DNA from: SLRI01 sp964402505
GTDB lineage: Bacteria > Pseudomonadota > Alphaproteobacteria > Geminicoccales > Geminicoccaceae
Assembly (NCBI GenBank): GCA_964402505.1
Contig: CAYOCP010000022.1
Coordinates: 13,451-77,450, forward strand
Reading direction: 5' to 3'
DNA length: 64,000 nucleotides
In this document: one piece after another, positions 8,314 through 16,900 of the stretch
How positions within the stretch are numbered: the stretch's first letter is position 1
Layout: every line of letters begins with the position of its first letter
The notes under the pieces: generated by a model
The model's database searches: none
Told to the model about the DNA's origin: nothing
Seen by the model: the letters and a program-made list of their open reading frames with translations, nothing else
Made by a program: the position numbers and the translations under genes

Positions 8314-11000
8314 ACCGTCATGTGAACTCCATCGCCGGCCGCCTCAGCCTGCGTCCCCCGCAGCGGCAGTCTCTTGTAATCCTGGACCGGATCACGGAGA
8401 TCGTGCCACCCCGTAAAGGCGCCGATCTGGATGCGGCCCTTGCAGCCGTTCAAAGCGAGTTTCCCGGCGTCACGGACTTCGAGCGGGAGTTCCCAAGCCT
8501 GTGCTTCGCGCTTGCAACGGGTGTCGGCAAGACGCGGCTGATGGGCGCCTTCATCGGCTATCTCCACCTGGCGCATGGGTTGAACAATTTCTTCGTCCTC
8601 GCGCCGAACCTGACGATCTATAAAAAGCTGATCACCGACTTCACGCCCAACACCCCGAAATACGTGCTGAAGGGCATCTCGGAGTTCGCCGTAGCCCCAC
8701 CGGTTATCACCACGGGTGAGAACTACGAGCGGCAGATCGCGAGCGGCGGTCAGCTTTTCCCCACCACGATCAACATCTTCAACATCTCGAAGATCAACTC
8801 CGAGGTTCGGGGCGGGCGCAGCCCGCGCATCCGCAGCTTTCGCGAAGAGATCGGGGAGAGCTACTTCGACTACCTCTCCGGGCTCGACGATCTCGTGCTG
8901 ATCATGGACGAGTCGCATCGCTACCGCGCGTCGGCCGGCATTCGCGCGATCAACGAGCTCAAACCTGTTCTCGGGCTGGAGCTCACGGCTACGCCCTTTG
9001 TAGAGACGAACCGCGGCCCCAGCCCGTTCAAGAACGTCATCTTCGACTATCCGCTGGGCCGCGCCATGGCGGATGGCTTCGTGAAGGAGCCTGCCGTCGT
9101 CACCCGGAAGAACTTCAACCCGGCCGGGATGTCGATGGAGCAGATCGAGCGTCTGAAGCTCGAAGACGGCGTGCGGCTCCATGAAAGCGTGAAGGTCGAA
9201 CTGGAGACCTATGCGCGCGAAACGAGTAACCCGATCGTCAAGCCGTTCTTGCTGGTCATCGCGCGGGACACGACGCACGCGGGCCAGCTGATGCAGCTGA
9301 TCCAGTCGGAGGGCTTCTTCGAAGGGCGTTATGCGGAGAGGGTGATCCAAGTCGATTCCAGCAAGACCGGCGCCGAGGAGGACGAAATGGTCGAGCGGTT
9401 GCTCCGTGTCGAGTTGACGTCCGAACCGACCGAGATCGTCATCCACGTCAACATGCTGAAGGAAGGCTGGGACGTCACCAACCTCTACACGATCGTGCCG
9501 CTCCGCGCGGCGAACGCGCGCACGCTGATCGAGCAGTCTATCGGTCGTGGTCTTCGGCTTCCCTATGGCAAGCGGACCGGCGTTACGGCTGTGGATCGAC
9601 TCAACATCGTCGCGCATGACCGCTTCCAGGAGATCGTGGAGGAGGCGAACAATCCCAACTCCACGATCCGCCTGCAGCAGGTGATACTCAATCCCGACCA
9701 GCTTCAGCAAAAGACGGTCACGATCGTCTCGCAGCCGCAGCTTGCTGCGAAACTGGGGCTTCAGCCCGAGCATCCGACGGCGACCACTTATGAGTCGGAG
9801 CCCAATAGGGCATCGCCGGTGTTCGGTCCCGAGGAGCAGAGGATTGCCCAGATCACCTACGACGTGATCCGCAGATTCGAAAGCCAGCCCGATAAGCTGC
9901 CGAGCGTCTCCTATCTTCAGCAGCCCGATGTCCAGGCCGCGGTGCTGAGGGAGGTGGCGACGCAGTATCGCCCGGCCCAGATGGAACTGACCGGCATCAC
10001 GGAACAGCCCGACCTGGCGGCGGTCGTGGCGCGCACCACCGAGATCGTCGTTCAGCAAACGATCGATATCCCACGCATTCTGGTGGTGCCGAAGGGAGAG
10101 GTGAAATCAGGCTTCAAGCCTTTCACGCTCGATCTGTCATCGATCAAGTATCCGGCGCCAGATGACGAGCTATGGATCAGACATTTGCGGACGGAGCAGG
10201 TCGACGTGATCGGGCTCGGTCGCGGCAGCATCGACGAACAGAGGCTTGAGGATTACGTCGTCAGCGGTCTTATCGACTTCGACGACGTGGCCTATGACGA
10301 GCATGCCGATCTTCTTTACGATCTCGCGGAGCAGGTCGTCTCTCATCTGTGCTCCTACCTCTCGGCCGATGATGCACGCAAAGTCCTGCGTCTTCATCAG
10401 CGCGAGATCGCACGTTTCGTCCATGCCCAGATGCAGAAGCACTTCTGGCAGGACACGGACGTCGACTATGAGGTCGTCATCACGCGCGGCTTCACCGCGT
10501 TGAGGCCCAGCGCCTACACGGCCGCGGCGGGCGAGCAGCCGCTGGACTTCCGCACCTCTCCCACCGACAAGAGCAACATGTCGAAGTACCTCTTCGGCGG
10601 GTTCAGCCGGTGCCTTTACCCGGTTCAGAAATTCCAGTCCGATTCCGAACGCAAACTCGCGGTGATCCTCGAACGCGAGGCGCTGAAGTGGTTCAAGCCA
10701 GCCAAGGGGCAGTTCCAGATCTATTACAAGTGGGGAGCGGATAATCCCGAGTACCAGCCGGACTTCGTCGCCGAAACCGGAGATCGGATCTTCATGCTGG
10801 AGCCCAAGGCGTCGAACCAGATGACCGACGGCGAAGTGCTGGCCAAGAAGGAAGTCGCTGTCCGATGGTGCCAGCAGGCCAGCGCGCACGCGCGCAGTTA
10901 TGGTGGCAAGCCGTGGACCTATGTGCTGATCCCGCACGACGCCATAGCCGAAAACATGACGCTTGAGGGGTTGGCCAAACAGTATGGGGATGGAAAATGA
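8310..11000 (+). CDS. Type III restriction subunit (Res), DEAD/DEAH helicase-nuclease
   Basis: An 896-residue Res-type protein. Walker A is ATGVGKTR (GVGKT 71-75), the Walker B box is LIMDESHRYR (DESH 200-203) and motif III is GLELTATPF. Motif VI-like IEQSIGRGLRLPYG is also present. The C-terminal 90 residues hold a PD-(D/E)XK nuclease core: YQPDFV with D818, then FMLEPKA with E831 and K833. All parts of an active ATP-dependent restriction enzyme are therefore visible. The start overlaps the Mod stop (ATGA) and the stop overlaps the Mrr start. With Mod it should form a type III restriction-modification pair that cuts DNA with unmethylated head-to-head sites (family knowledge). Length is slightly shorter than the usual 950-1000 residues of EcoP15I-type Res. 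Confidence 0.94.
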   Translation: MNRHVNSIAGRLSLRPPQRQSLVILDRITEIVPPRKGADLDAALAAVQSEFPGVTDFEREFPSLCFALATGVGKTRLMGAFIGYLHLAHGLNNFFVLAPNLTIYKKLITDFTPNTPKYVLKGISEFAVAPPVITTGENYERQIASGGQLFPTTINIFNISKINSEVRGGRSPRIRSFREEIGESYFDYLSGLDDLVLIMDESHRYRASAGIRAINELKPVLGLELTATPFVETNRGPSPFKNVIFDYPLGRAMADGFVKEPAVVTRKNFNPAGMSMEQIERLKLEDGVRLHESVKVELETYARETSNPIVKPFLLVIARDTTHAGQLMQLIQSEGFFEGRYAERVIQVDSSKTGAEEDEMVERLLRVELTSEPTEIVIHVNMLKEGWDVTNLYTIVPLRAANARTLIEQSIGRGLRLPYGKRTGVTAVDRLNIVAHDRFQEIVEEANNPNSTIRLQQVILNPDQLQQKTVTIVSQPQLAAKLGLQPEHPTATTYESEPNRASPVFGPEEQRIAQITYDVIRRFESQPDKLPSVSYLQQPDVQAAVLREVATQYRPAQMELTGITEQPDLAAVVARTTEIVVQQTIDIPRILVVPKGEVKSGFKPFTLDLSSIKYPAPDDELWIRHLRTEQVDVIGLGRGSIDEQRLEDYVVSGLIDFDDVAYDEHADLLYDLAEQVVSHLCSYLSADDARKVLRLHQREIARFVHAQMQKHFWQDTDVDYEVVITRGFTALRPSAYTAAAGEQPLDFRTSPTDKSNMSKYLFGGFSRCLYPVQKFQSDSERKLAVILEREALKWFKPAKGQFQIYYKWGADNPEYQPDFVAETGDRIFMLEPKASNQMTDGEVLAKKEVAVRWCQQASAHARSYGGKPWTYVLIPHDAIAENMTLEGLAKQYGDGK

Positions 11001-11911
11001 GCATCCCCGACTATCAATCCCTCATGCTCCCGGTCCTGGAGGTAGCTGCCAAGGCCGAAACCTCCGTGCCACTGGCCGAAGCTGAGATTGCGACGAAATT
11101 CCGTCTCTCGGATGAAGAGCGCGAGCAGATGCTGCCGAGCGGCAAACAGCGCGTGCTCCACAACCGCATCCATTGGGCAAAGTTCTATTTGACGAAGGCT
11201 GGACTGCTGGAAAGCCCCAAGCGCGGACGCTTTGCGATAACTCCGGCTGGGCAGCAGGTGCTGGCCAATCCGCCCGCCAGCCTCGATACCAAGTACCTGC
11301 TTGCGATCCCGGCGTTTCGCGACTTCTACCGGGGTGGGGACGATTCCGAGGCGGTCACCGCGGCTGCCGAAGTGGAGCCTCCGTCCGCGACGCCTGAGGA
11401 GGTGGTCGAAGCCGCATACAAAGCTGTCCACGCTGCACTGCGCGCAGACCTGCTGGATCGCATCCTTCAAAACAGCCCGAGCTTCTTCGAACAGGTCATC
11501 GTCGAACTTCTGGTGGCGATGGGCTACGGAGGCTCTCATCGCCATGCGTCCGAGCAACTTGGCAAATCGGGCGACGGGGGCGTTGACGGCGTGATCAACG
11601 AGGATGTTCTCGGTCTCGATCGCGTCTACGTCCAAGCGAAACGATACGCCCCGGGAAGCGCGGTCGGGCGGCCCGAGATCCAGGCATTCACCGGAAGTCT
11701 GGTCGGCCTTGGCGCGTCAAAGGGCGTCTTCGTGACGACCTCGACGTTCTCCGCCCAGGCCGTCGAGTTCGCATCACGCATTCCGCAGCGTGTGATCCTG
11801 ATTGACGGACGCCGCCTGACGGAGCTGATGGTCGAACACGGTGTCGGGGTGCGTTCCAGCCGTGTGCTGGAGTTCAAGCGCCTGGACGAGGATTTCTTCT
11901 CGGAAGACTGA
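10997..11911 (+). CDS. Mrr-type restriction endonuclease
   Basis: A 304-residue Mrr-family nuclease. Residues 5-95 form the winged-helix Mrr N-terminal domain (KQRVLHNRIHWAKFYLTKAG). A variable linker follows to about 135. The C-terminal catalytic domain carries the PD-(D/E)XK variant GDGGVDGVI (D193, D197) and VYVQAKRY (Q213, K215), then VTTSTFSAQAVEFAS, typical of Mrr. Mrr nucleases cut methylated or modified foreign DNA. Its start overlaps the Res stop (ATGA), so it is the last gene of the operon. After its stop there is no further gene up to the tRNA at 12155. Having a modification-dependent nuclease translated with a methylating system raises a self-targeting question, treated in the findings. 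Confidence 0.93.
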   Translation: MSIPDYQSLMLPVLEVAAKAETSVPLAEAEIATKFRLSDEEREQMLPSGKQRVLHNRIHWAKFYLTKAGLLESPKRGRFAITPAGQQVLANPPASLDTKYLLAIPAFRDFYRGGDDSEAVTAAAEVEPPSATPEEVVEAAYKAVHAALRADLLDRILQNSPSFFEQVIVELLVAMGYGGSHRHASEQLGKSGDGGVDGVINEDVLGLDRVYVQAKRYAPGSAVGRPEIQAFTGSLVGLGASKGVFVTTSTFSAQAVEFASRIPQRVILIDGRRLTELMVEHGVGVRSSRVLEFKRLDEDFFSED

Positions 11912-11990
11912 CGCCCGGCAAAGGGGATATCAATTTGGGTGGTAGGTCAGCGGCCGTTTCTGATTTGATTTCTTATACTTAGGGTTCCGT

Positions 11991-12079
11991 ACTGGCGCCA
12001 GTTCAGTCCAGAGGTCGAGAGAAAAATGGCGGAGAGAGAACGCTCGGAGCCGGGTGTGTCGACGTCGCAGTCCAGAGGT
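11991..12079. repeat. 12-bp palindrome and paired 12-bp direct repeat between Mrr and tRNA-Ser
   Basis: The 243-base stretch between the Mrr stop and the tRNA has no gene. It holds a perfect 12-bp palindrome, ACTGGCGCCAGT, at 11991-12002. A direct repeat CAGTCCAGAGGT occurs at 12004-12015 and again at 12068-12079, 64 bases apart. Together with the tRNA-end repeat listed separately these could be recombinase binding sites or scars of integration. No function is proven. Confidence 0.5.
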
Positions 12080-12163
12080 TCGCGCCCGAACCACGCGGTT
12101 CCTTGGCGTTTTAGCGCCGCGTCCGCGTGCGGAGAACGTTCGTCAGGGTAGAAATGGCGGAGA
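12024..12163. repeat. Partial copy of the tRNA-Ser 3' end (possible att scar)
   Basis: AAATGGCGGAGA occurs at 12024-12035 and at 12152-12163, exactly 128 bases apart. The second copy covers the end of the tRNA-Ser gene (CCA and acceptor stem) plus three flanking bases; the first lies free beyond the defence cassette. Elements that integrate into tRNA genes duplicate such 3' ends. Twelve bases is short, so chance or an old degraded scar remain possible. Confidence 0.4.
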
Positions 12164-12247
12164 CGGGGGGATTCGAACCCCCGATACAGGTTCACCCTGT
12201 ATAACGGTTTAGCAAACCGCCGCCTTCAGCCACTCGGCCACGTCTCC
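12155..12247 (-). tRNA. tRNA-Ser (anticodon GCT)
   Basis: Read on the minus strand, the sequence begins GGAGACGTGGCCGAGTGGCT and ends CCCCCGTCTCCGCCA. The acceptor stem GGAGACG pairs with CGTCTCC, the T-loop is GGTTCGAATCC and CCA is encoded. The anticodon loop reads TTGCTAA, giving anticodon GCT (bases 12211-12213), which decodes AGC/AGU serine codons. A long variable arm (TATACAGGGTGAACCTGTATC) fits a class II tRNA-Ser. tRNA-Ser genes are common integration targets, which matters because a recombinase-linked cassette ends about 240 bases away. Confidence 0.97.
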
Positions 12248-12317
12248 GGACGGCCGCCTTCTACAGGGTCGGGGGGCGGAGCGTCAATGATCCCGGGGCG
12301 TTCGTTGGGCGGGCGCT

Positions 12318-13304
12318 TCAGCCGCGCGGGCGGCGGCTCCAGCGCAGCCAGAGCCAGCGGCCGACCATGACGGCGATCAGGAAGAGGCCCCAAAGGGCCG
12401 TGGCGAGGTGCTGGTTCGCCCCCATCAGGTTGAGCCCGGAGGCGATGGTCTGCAGGATGACGAGGGCGAGCACCACGGCCGCCGTGCGCCCGAAGCCGCC
12501 GAAGGGATCGACGCCGCCCAGAAAGCAGGCGAGCACGGTGATCAGGAGATAGGCCTCGCCGTGGCCGACCCGGACCGAGTTGAAGCGGGTCAGCATGAGG
12601 ATGCCGGCGACGGCGCTCATCACGCCCGAGAGCACGTAGACGAGGACGAGCAGGCGGCGCGTGTCGATGCCGGAATAGCGCGTCGCCTCGATGTTCGAGC
12701 CGGCCATGTAGGTGGAGAAGCCGAAGCGCGTGCGACCGAGCACGACCTGCCAGAGCAGGACCGCGACGAGGAAGAGGAGGAGCGGCACCGGCACGCCCAG
12801 GACCGTGCCGTGGCCGATCGTGGCGATGAAGGGCGGGAAGCCCGAGATGTCGCCGCCCCGGGTCAGGAACTCGCCGAGGCCGCGCAGGAAGATCATCATG
12901 GCCAGCGAGACGAGGATGGGGTGCGCGCCGACGAAGGCCACGACCACGCCCATCACCCAGCCGGCGGCGGCACCGACGGCGAGCGCCGCCAGCGTCCCGG
13001 CCAGAACGGCCGAAAGCCCCGCCTCCGCCCCGCCGCCCTGCTGGATGGTCCAGGCCATGGCGAGCCCGGCGATGTTGGCGGTGAAGGTGATGGCGAGGTT
13101 GAGCCCGCCCGAGAGGATGGGCAGCAGCATGGCGAGCGTCAGGAGGCCGAGCTCCGGAAGCTGGAAGGCGATCGACTGGAAGGTGCCGGCGGCGAGAAAG
13201 CGCGGCGTCGTGGCACCGAAGAAGACGAGCACCAGCACGAGGAAGAGCAGCAGCCCCGGGATCTCCCCCTGGTCGCGCAGGACACGGGCGAGGCGGGCGG
13301 CCAT
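12318..13304 (-). CDS. ABC importer permease, ribose/rhamnose type (second)
   Basis: A 328-residue inner-membrane permease of the BPD_transp_2 (RbsC-like) family with about nine hydrophobic segments. Typical stretches are LPILSGGLNLAITFTANIAG and LLITVLACFLGGVDPFGGFG. Its ATG overlaps the stop of the first permease (ATGA at 13304), so it is the last gene of a four-gene transporter operon: binding protein, fused ATPase, permease, permease. Two different permeases are typical of rhamnose (RhaPQ) and AI-2 (LsrCD) importers, while ribose systems use one. The substrate is not decided by sequence alone. Confidence 0.92.
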   Translation of the reverse strand: MAARLARVLRDQGEIPGLLLFLVLVLVFFGATTPRFLAAGTFQSIAFQLPELGLLTLAMLLPILSGGLNLAITFTANIAGLAMAWTIQQGGGAEAGLSAVLAGTLAALAVGAAAGWVMGVVVAFVGAHPILVSLAMMIFLRGLGEFLTRGGDISGFPPFIATIGHGTVLGVPVPLLLFLVAVLLWQVVLGRTRFGFSTYMAGSNIEATRYSGIDTRRLLVLVYVLSGVMSAVAGILMLTRFNSVRVGHGEAYLLITVLACFLGGVDPFGGFGRTAAVVLALVILQTIASGLNLMGANQHLATALWGLFLIAVMVGRWLWLRWSRRPRG

Positions 13305-14320
13305 CAGCGGCGCCGCCGCGTCGAGGCGAGCTCGCCCAGAAAGGCGAGGAGGCCCTCGAGGTTGCTCATGGTGATGGCGACCAGGATGACGAGGCCGACG
13401 ACCATCTGGAAGGCGTAGGGGCTGACCCCCATCAGGTTCAGCCCGTTCTGCGTCATGGTGACGAGGGTCACGCCGAGAAGGGCGCCGAGGATCGTGCCGC
13501 GGCCGCCGCCGAGCCGCGCCCCGCCCAGCACCACGGCGGCGAGCACGTCGAGCTCGCGGCCGTAGAGGGCGTTCGGCACCACCTCCTGCACGTAGTGCGC
13601 CTGCATGAGCCCGCCGATGCCGGCGCAGATGCCGAGCCAGCCATAGGCGAGGAAATGCATGGCGGCGATGTTGATGCCGATGCGCCGCGCCCCGTCGGCA
13701 TTGTCGCCCATGGCGTAGAGCTGGCGGCCGAGGCTCGAGCGGTTGAGCAGGAGCCAGGTGGCGAGGACGACCGCCACCATGACCACGACCGGCAGGGTCA
13801 GAAAGGCGAAATCGCCGCCCGGTGTCTCGATCTCGAGGACGATGATCCGATCCAGAAGCCAGTCCGGCAGGTCGTAGATCGACCGCCCGTGGGTCGCGAA
13901 CATCAAGAGCCCGAAGAAGACGTTGAAGGTGGCGATGGTGACGACGATCGAGATGATGCGAAAGTAATGGATCAGGGCGGCGTTGATGGCGCCCAGCATG
14001 AAGCCGAAGGCGCCGGCCAGCACGAGGCCGACGATCCAGTTGCCGCCGCCGAGCCGCATGACCGTGACCGCCGTCAGGTACTGGACCACGGAGGCGGCGA
14101 CGGCGAAGGAGATGTCGATGCCGCCGGCGACCAGCACGACCAGCAGGCCGACCGCCATGATGGCGTTGAAGGCGCTGATGTTGAGCAGATCGAAGATGTT
14201 GGCGAGGGTCAAAAAGGTGTCGGTGGCGAGGCCGAGAAAGCCCGCGAAGACGAGGATGACGAGGATCAGCCAGCCCTCGGTCGAGCGCGGCAGCCAGCCT
14301 CGCCCTCCGGCCTCAGGCAT
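13304..14320 (-). CDS. ABC importer permease, ribose/rhamnose type (first)
   Basis: A 338-residue RbsC-like permease. I start at ATG 14320 (MPEAGGRGWLPRSTEGW), which overlaps the ATPase stop by eight bases; an upstream extension would only run through ATPase coding sequence. Membrane segments begin at WLILVILVFAGFLGLATD. The family signatures VLVAGGIDISFAVAASV and LAAVVLGGARLGGGRGT are intact. It forms the channel heterodimer with the following permease. Overlapping junctions on both sides indicate translational coupling. Confidence 0.92.
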   Translation of the reverse strand: MPEAGGRGWLPRSTEGWLILVILVFAGFLGLATDTFLTLANIFDLLNISAFNAIMAVGLLVVLVAGGIDISFAVAASVVQYLTAVTVMRLGGGNWIVGLVLAGAFGFMLGAINAALIHYFRIISIVVTIATFNVFFGLLMFATHGRSIYDLPDWLLDRIIVLEIETPGGDFAFLTLPVVVMVAVVLATWLLLNRSSLGRQLYAMGDNADGARRIGINIAAMHFLAYGWLGICAGIGGLMQAHYVQEVVPNALYGRELDVLAAVVLGGARLGGGRGTILGALLGVTLVTMTQNGLNLMGVSPYAFQMVVGLVILVAITMSNLEGLLAFLGELASTRRRR

Positions 14321-15824
14321 GGACGGCCGCCTCGATCGCCTCGATCGGCACGGACCCCGGCCGGAACTCGCCCAGGATCCGCCCGGCGCGCATGTGCAGG
14401 ATGCGGTCGGCATTGTGGTAGAGCTCGGGAATCTCGTCGGAGATCATCAGGATGGCGAGCCCGCCCGCCGCCAGCTCGCGCACGATCCGGAAGATGCCGG
14501 CGCGCGCCCCGATGTCGACGCCGACCGTGGGCGAATCGAGGATCAAGAGGCGCGGCTCGGTCGCCAGCCACTTGGCCAGCACCACCCGCTGCTGGTTGCC
14601 GCCGGAGAGCGTCGCCACGGCGTCCTCCGGCCGGCCGATCCTGATCCTGAGCCGGTCGATCCAGGCCTCGACCAGCCGCCGCTCCTTCGCCGGATCGAGC
14701 AGGCCCATGAACCCGAGGAGCCGATCGAGCACGGTGATCACGATATTGGCCGAGATCGGCTGCGGCTGGACGAGGCCGAGCGCGAGGCGATCCTCCGAGA
14801 CGTAGGCGATCCCGGCTTGGATGGCGTCGCGGTTGGAACGGAGCCGGAGCGTCCGGCCGAGAAGGCGGATGGTGCCGCGCTCGGCGGCGGAGAGGCCGAA
14901 GAGCGTCGCCGCGACCTCCGTGCGGCCGGCGCCGAGAAGCCCGGTCATGCCCAGGATCTCGCCCTGGCGCAGGCTGAAGGCGATGTCGGCGTACTCGCCC
15001 GAGCGGGTCAGGTTCTCGACCTCGAGGACCAAAGGCGCCTCGCTCCGGTCCCGGGCGCGCACCACCGCCTCGTGCGCCTCGCCGGTCATGAGCTCGGCGA
15101 GCCGGCCCTGGGTCAGCCCAAGGGCCGGATGGACGCCGACCTTCCGGCCGTCCCGGAGCACGGTCACCCGCTCGGCGATCTCCAGGACCTCGGCCAGGCG
15201 ATGGCTGACGAAGACGGTGGCGATGCCATCCGCCTTGAGCCGATGGACGACCTCGAAGAGGGCCCGGGTCTCGGCCTGGGTCAGGGACGCGGTCGGCTCG
15301 TCCATGAAGACGAGGCGCGCCCGGGCGACCAGTGCGCGGGCGATCGCCACCACCTGGCGCTGGGCGATGCCGAGCTCGCGCAAGGGGCGGGTGATCGGCA
15401 GGGTGACGCCCAGGCGTTCCAGCACGCCGGCGGCGGCGCGGCGCATGGCGCCGTAGTCGACCCAGCGCGGGCCGGCCCCGAGATTGGCCTCGAAGGCGAT
15501 GTTCTCGGCCACCGTCATCTCGGGAAAGAGGGCGAGATCCTGCCAGATGACCTGGATGCCGAGCCGCCTCGCGGCGACCGGCGTGAGCCCCTCGACCCGC
15601 TCGCCGGCGAAGCGCAGCACCGCACCGGGCTCGGGCGCGTGCACGCCGCTCACGATCTTGATGAGCGTGCTCTTGCCGCAGCCGTTCTCGCCGGCGAGGC
15701 AGTGCACCTCGCCCTCGAGCACGTCGAAATCGACATCGGCTAGAGCCTGCACACCGCCGAAGACCTTGGAGACGTGCGCGACCGCGAGGATGGGCGGGGC
15801 GGCGCCCGTGACGCCGCCCGGCAC
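14313..15824 (-). CDS. Sugar ABC importer ATPase, two fused nucleotide-binding domains
   Basis: A 503-residue RbsA/MglA/RhaT-type ATPase with tandem NBDs. The N-terminal domain has Walker A GENGCGKST, a signature region altered to ELGIAQRQVVAIARAL, and Walker B LVFMDEPTASL. The C-terminal domain has the degenerate Walker A LLGAGRTE usual for this family, signature LSGGNQQRVVLAKWL and Walker B LLILDSPTVGVD. It powers sugar uptake at the cytoplasmic face of the two permeases. The start lies four bases after the binding-protein stop. The asymmetric NBDs match the carbohydrate uptake family 2 pattern, so activity is expected. Confidence 0.95.
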   Translation of the reverse strand: MPGGVTGAAPPILAVAHVSKVFGGVQALADVDFDVLEGEVHCLAGENGCGKSTLIKIVSGVHAPEPGAVLRFAGERVEGLTPVAARRLGIQVIWQDLALFPEMTVAENIAFEANLGAGPRWVDYGAMRRAAAGVLERLGVTLPITRPLRELGIAQRQVVAIARALVARARLVFMDEPTASLTQAETRALFEVVHRLKADGIATVFVSHRLAEVLEIAERVTVLRDGRKVGVHPALGLTQGRLAELMTGEAHEAVVRARDRSEAPLVLEVENLTRSGEYADIAFSLRQGEILGMTGLLGAGRTEVAATLFGLSAAERGTIRLLGRTLRLRSNRDAIQAGIAYVSEDRLALGLVQPQPISANIVITVLDRLLGFMGLLDPAKERRLVEAWIDRLRIRIGRPEDAVATLSGGNQQRVVLAKWLATEPRLLILDSPTVGVDIGARAGIFRIVRELAAGGLAILMISDEIPELYHNADRILHMRAGRILGEFRPGSVPIEAIEAAVHA

Positions 15825-15828
15825 AGGC

Positions 15829-16821
15829 TCAGAGCCCCATGTCGGCGAGCTCGTCGACCGTGTCCTTGTTCAAAGGCACGAGCGCATCGACGATGATGTT
15901 GTGCGTCTCGGCGTCCGGCGAGACGACGCCGAGGCCTGGAATGTCGGTGCCTTCCTCGATCGCCTCGCCCTTCTTCAGCATGTCGGCGATGGTGACGAAG
16001 ACCCGGCCGGCCTCCATCGGATTCCACATGTAGCCGCCGCTGATCACGCCCTCGTGCACGAGCCGCTTCCCCTGGCCCGGCGAGAAGGGGCCCACCACGG
16101 CGATCTCGCCGCCCTTGCGCCGCTCGTCGACGGCCCGCCCGGCACCGATCGGCCCCTGGCTGCCGAAGGCGAGAAAGCCTTTGAGGTCGGGATGGGCGCG
16201 CATCAGGTCGAGCGCGGTGCTGCGGGAATCGTCGACGCTCTCGGCGACGCCGAAACGGTCGGCGACGAGCGTCATGTCGGGATAATTCTCCTTCAGATAG
16301 GCGATCGCCGCATCGGCCCAGGCATTGTGCGCCGGCACGGTCAAGGAGCCCACGAAGACCGCATACTCGCCCTTGCCGCCCGTGGCCTCGGCGAAGACCT
16401 TGGCGTGCGCCTCGCCGAAGCCCTTGAGCGAGGCCATCTCGAAGTTCCAGTCGACATTCTCCTGGTTCGGGCTCTCGTGGGTGATCACGATGATGCCCTG
16501 GTCGCGCGCCCGGGCGAGGACCGGCTCCAGCACCTCGGCGTCGTTGGGCACCACGCCGATCGCGTCCACCCCCTGGGCGATCAGATCCTCGACCGCGCGC
16601 ACCTGAAGCGCCGGGTCGGCGCTGGTCGGGCCGACCATCCAGGCGTCCCAGCCGAGCTCCTTGCCCCGCTCCTGGATGCCGACCTCCATGGCGTTGAACC
16701 AGGGAATGCCGCCGATCTTCACGACCACGCCCATGCGCGGCATGTCCTCTGCCATGACACAGGGCGCCATCAGGCCGATCGCCAGGGCGACCGCCAGGCC
16801 GCCGAACGTCCTTCGCTGCAT
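15829..16821 (-). CDS. Periplasmic sugar-binding protein, type 1 fold (RhaS/LsrB-like)
   Basis: A 330-residue secreted binding protein. Start chosen at ATG 16821 because GGGAGGCAGAG precedes it; an upstream in-frame ATG lacks such a site. Signal peptide: MQRRTFGGLAVALAIGLMAP with cleavage likely after CVMA. The mature part begins MGVVVKIGGIPWFNAMEVG and has VDAIGVVPNDAEVLEPVLA and GYMWNPMEAGRVFVTIADML. These resemble LsrB/RhaS more than RbsB. It delivers a sugar-like ligand to the permeases encoded downstream. A FAD oxidoreductase gene ends 79 bases upstream on the same strand, perhaps in the same transcript. Confidence 0.9.
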   Translation of the reverse strand: MQRRTFGGLAVALAIGLMAPCVMAEDMPRMGVVVKIGGIPWFNAMEVGIQERGKELGWDAWMVGPTSADPALQVRAVEDLIAQGVDAIGVVPNDAEVLEPVLARARDQGIIVITHESPNQENVDWNFEMASLKGFGEAHAKVFAEATGGKGEYAVFVGSLTVPAHNAWADAAIAYLKENYPDMTLVADRFGVAESVDDSRSTALDLMRAHPDLKGFLAFGSQGPIGAGRAVDERRKGGEIAVVGPFSPGQGKRLVHEGVISGGYMWNPMEAGRVFVTIADMLKKGEAIEEGTDIPGLGVVSPDAETHNIIVDALVPLNKDTVDELADMGL

Positions 16822-16900
16822 CTCTGCCTCCCTCGGCCGGTTCTCGGCCGGACCCGCCGCCCGGCCCGCCAAGGCGACGTTAGCGCAATGGCGCCAGCGC

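Noticed and set aside
8187..10058. Long minus-strand open frame opposite mod and res
   Set aside because: It is antisense to two well-supported genes, has no recognisable domain, and is a by-product of high GC in the third codon position.
1957..11911. Assigning the cassette to DISARM or BREX
   Set aside because: The SNF2 helicase and methylase resemble DISARM parts, but no DrmA, DrmB or DrmC, and no PglX/PglZ/BrxC-type protein, is encoded in the window.
11947..12195. Short minus-strand frame over the tRNA-Ser end
   Set aside because: It starts inside the tRNA gene (NLYRGFESPRL is the translated T-arm), a familiar artefact.
1..12247. Calling the left region a prophage
   Set aside because: Apart from the recombinase there are no capsid, tail, terminase or lysis genes.
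12408..15743. Long plus-strand open frames across the sugar ABC operon
   Set aside because: Their products are His/Asp/Arg-rich low-complexity sequences antisense to clear permease and ATPase genes.
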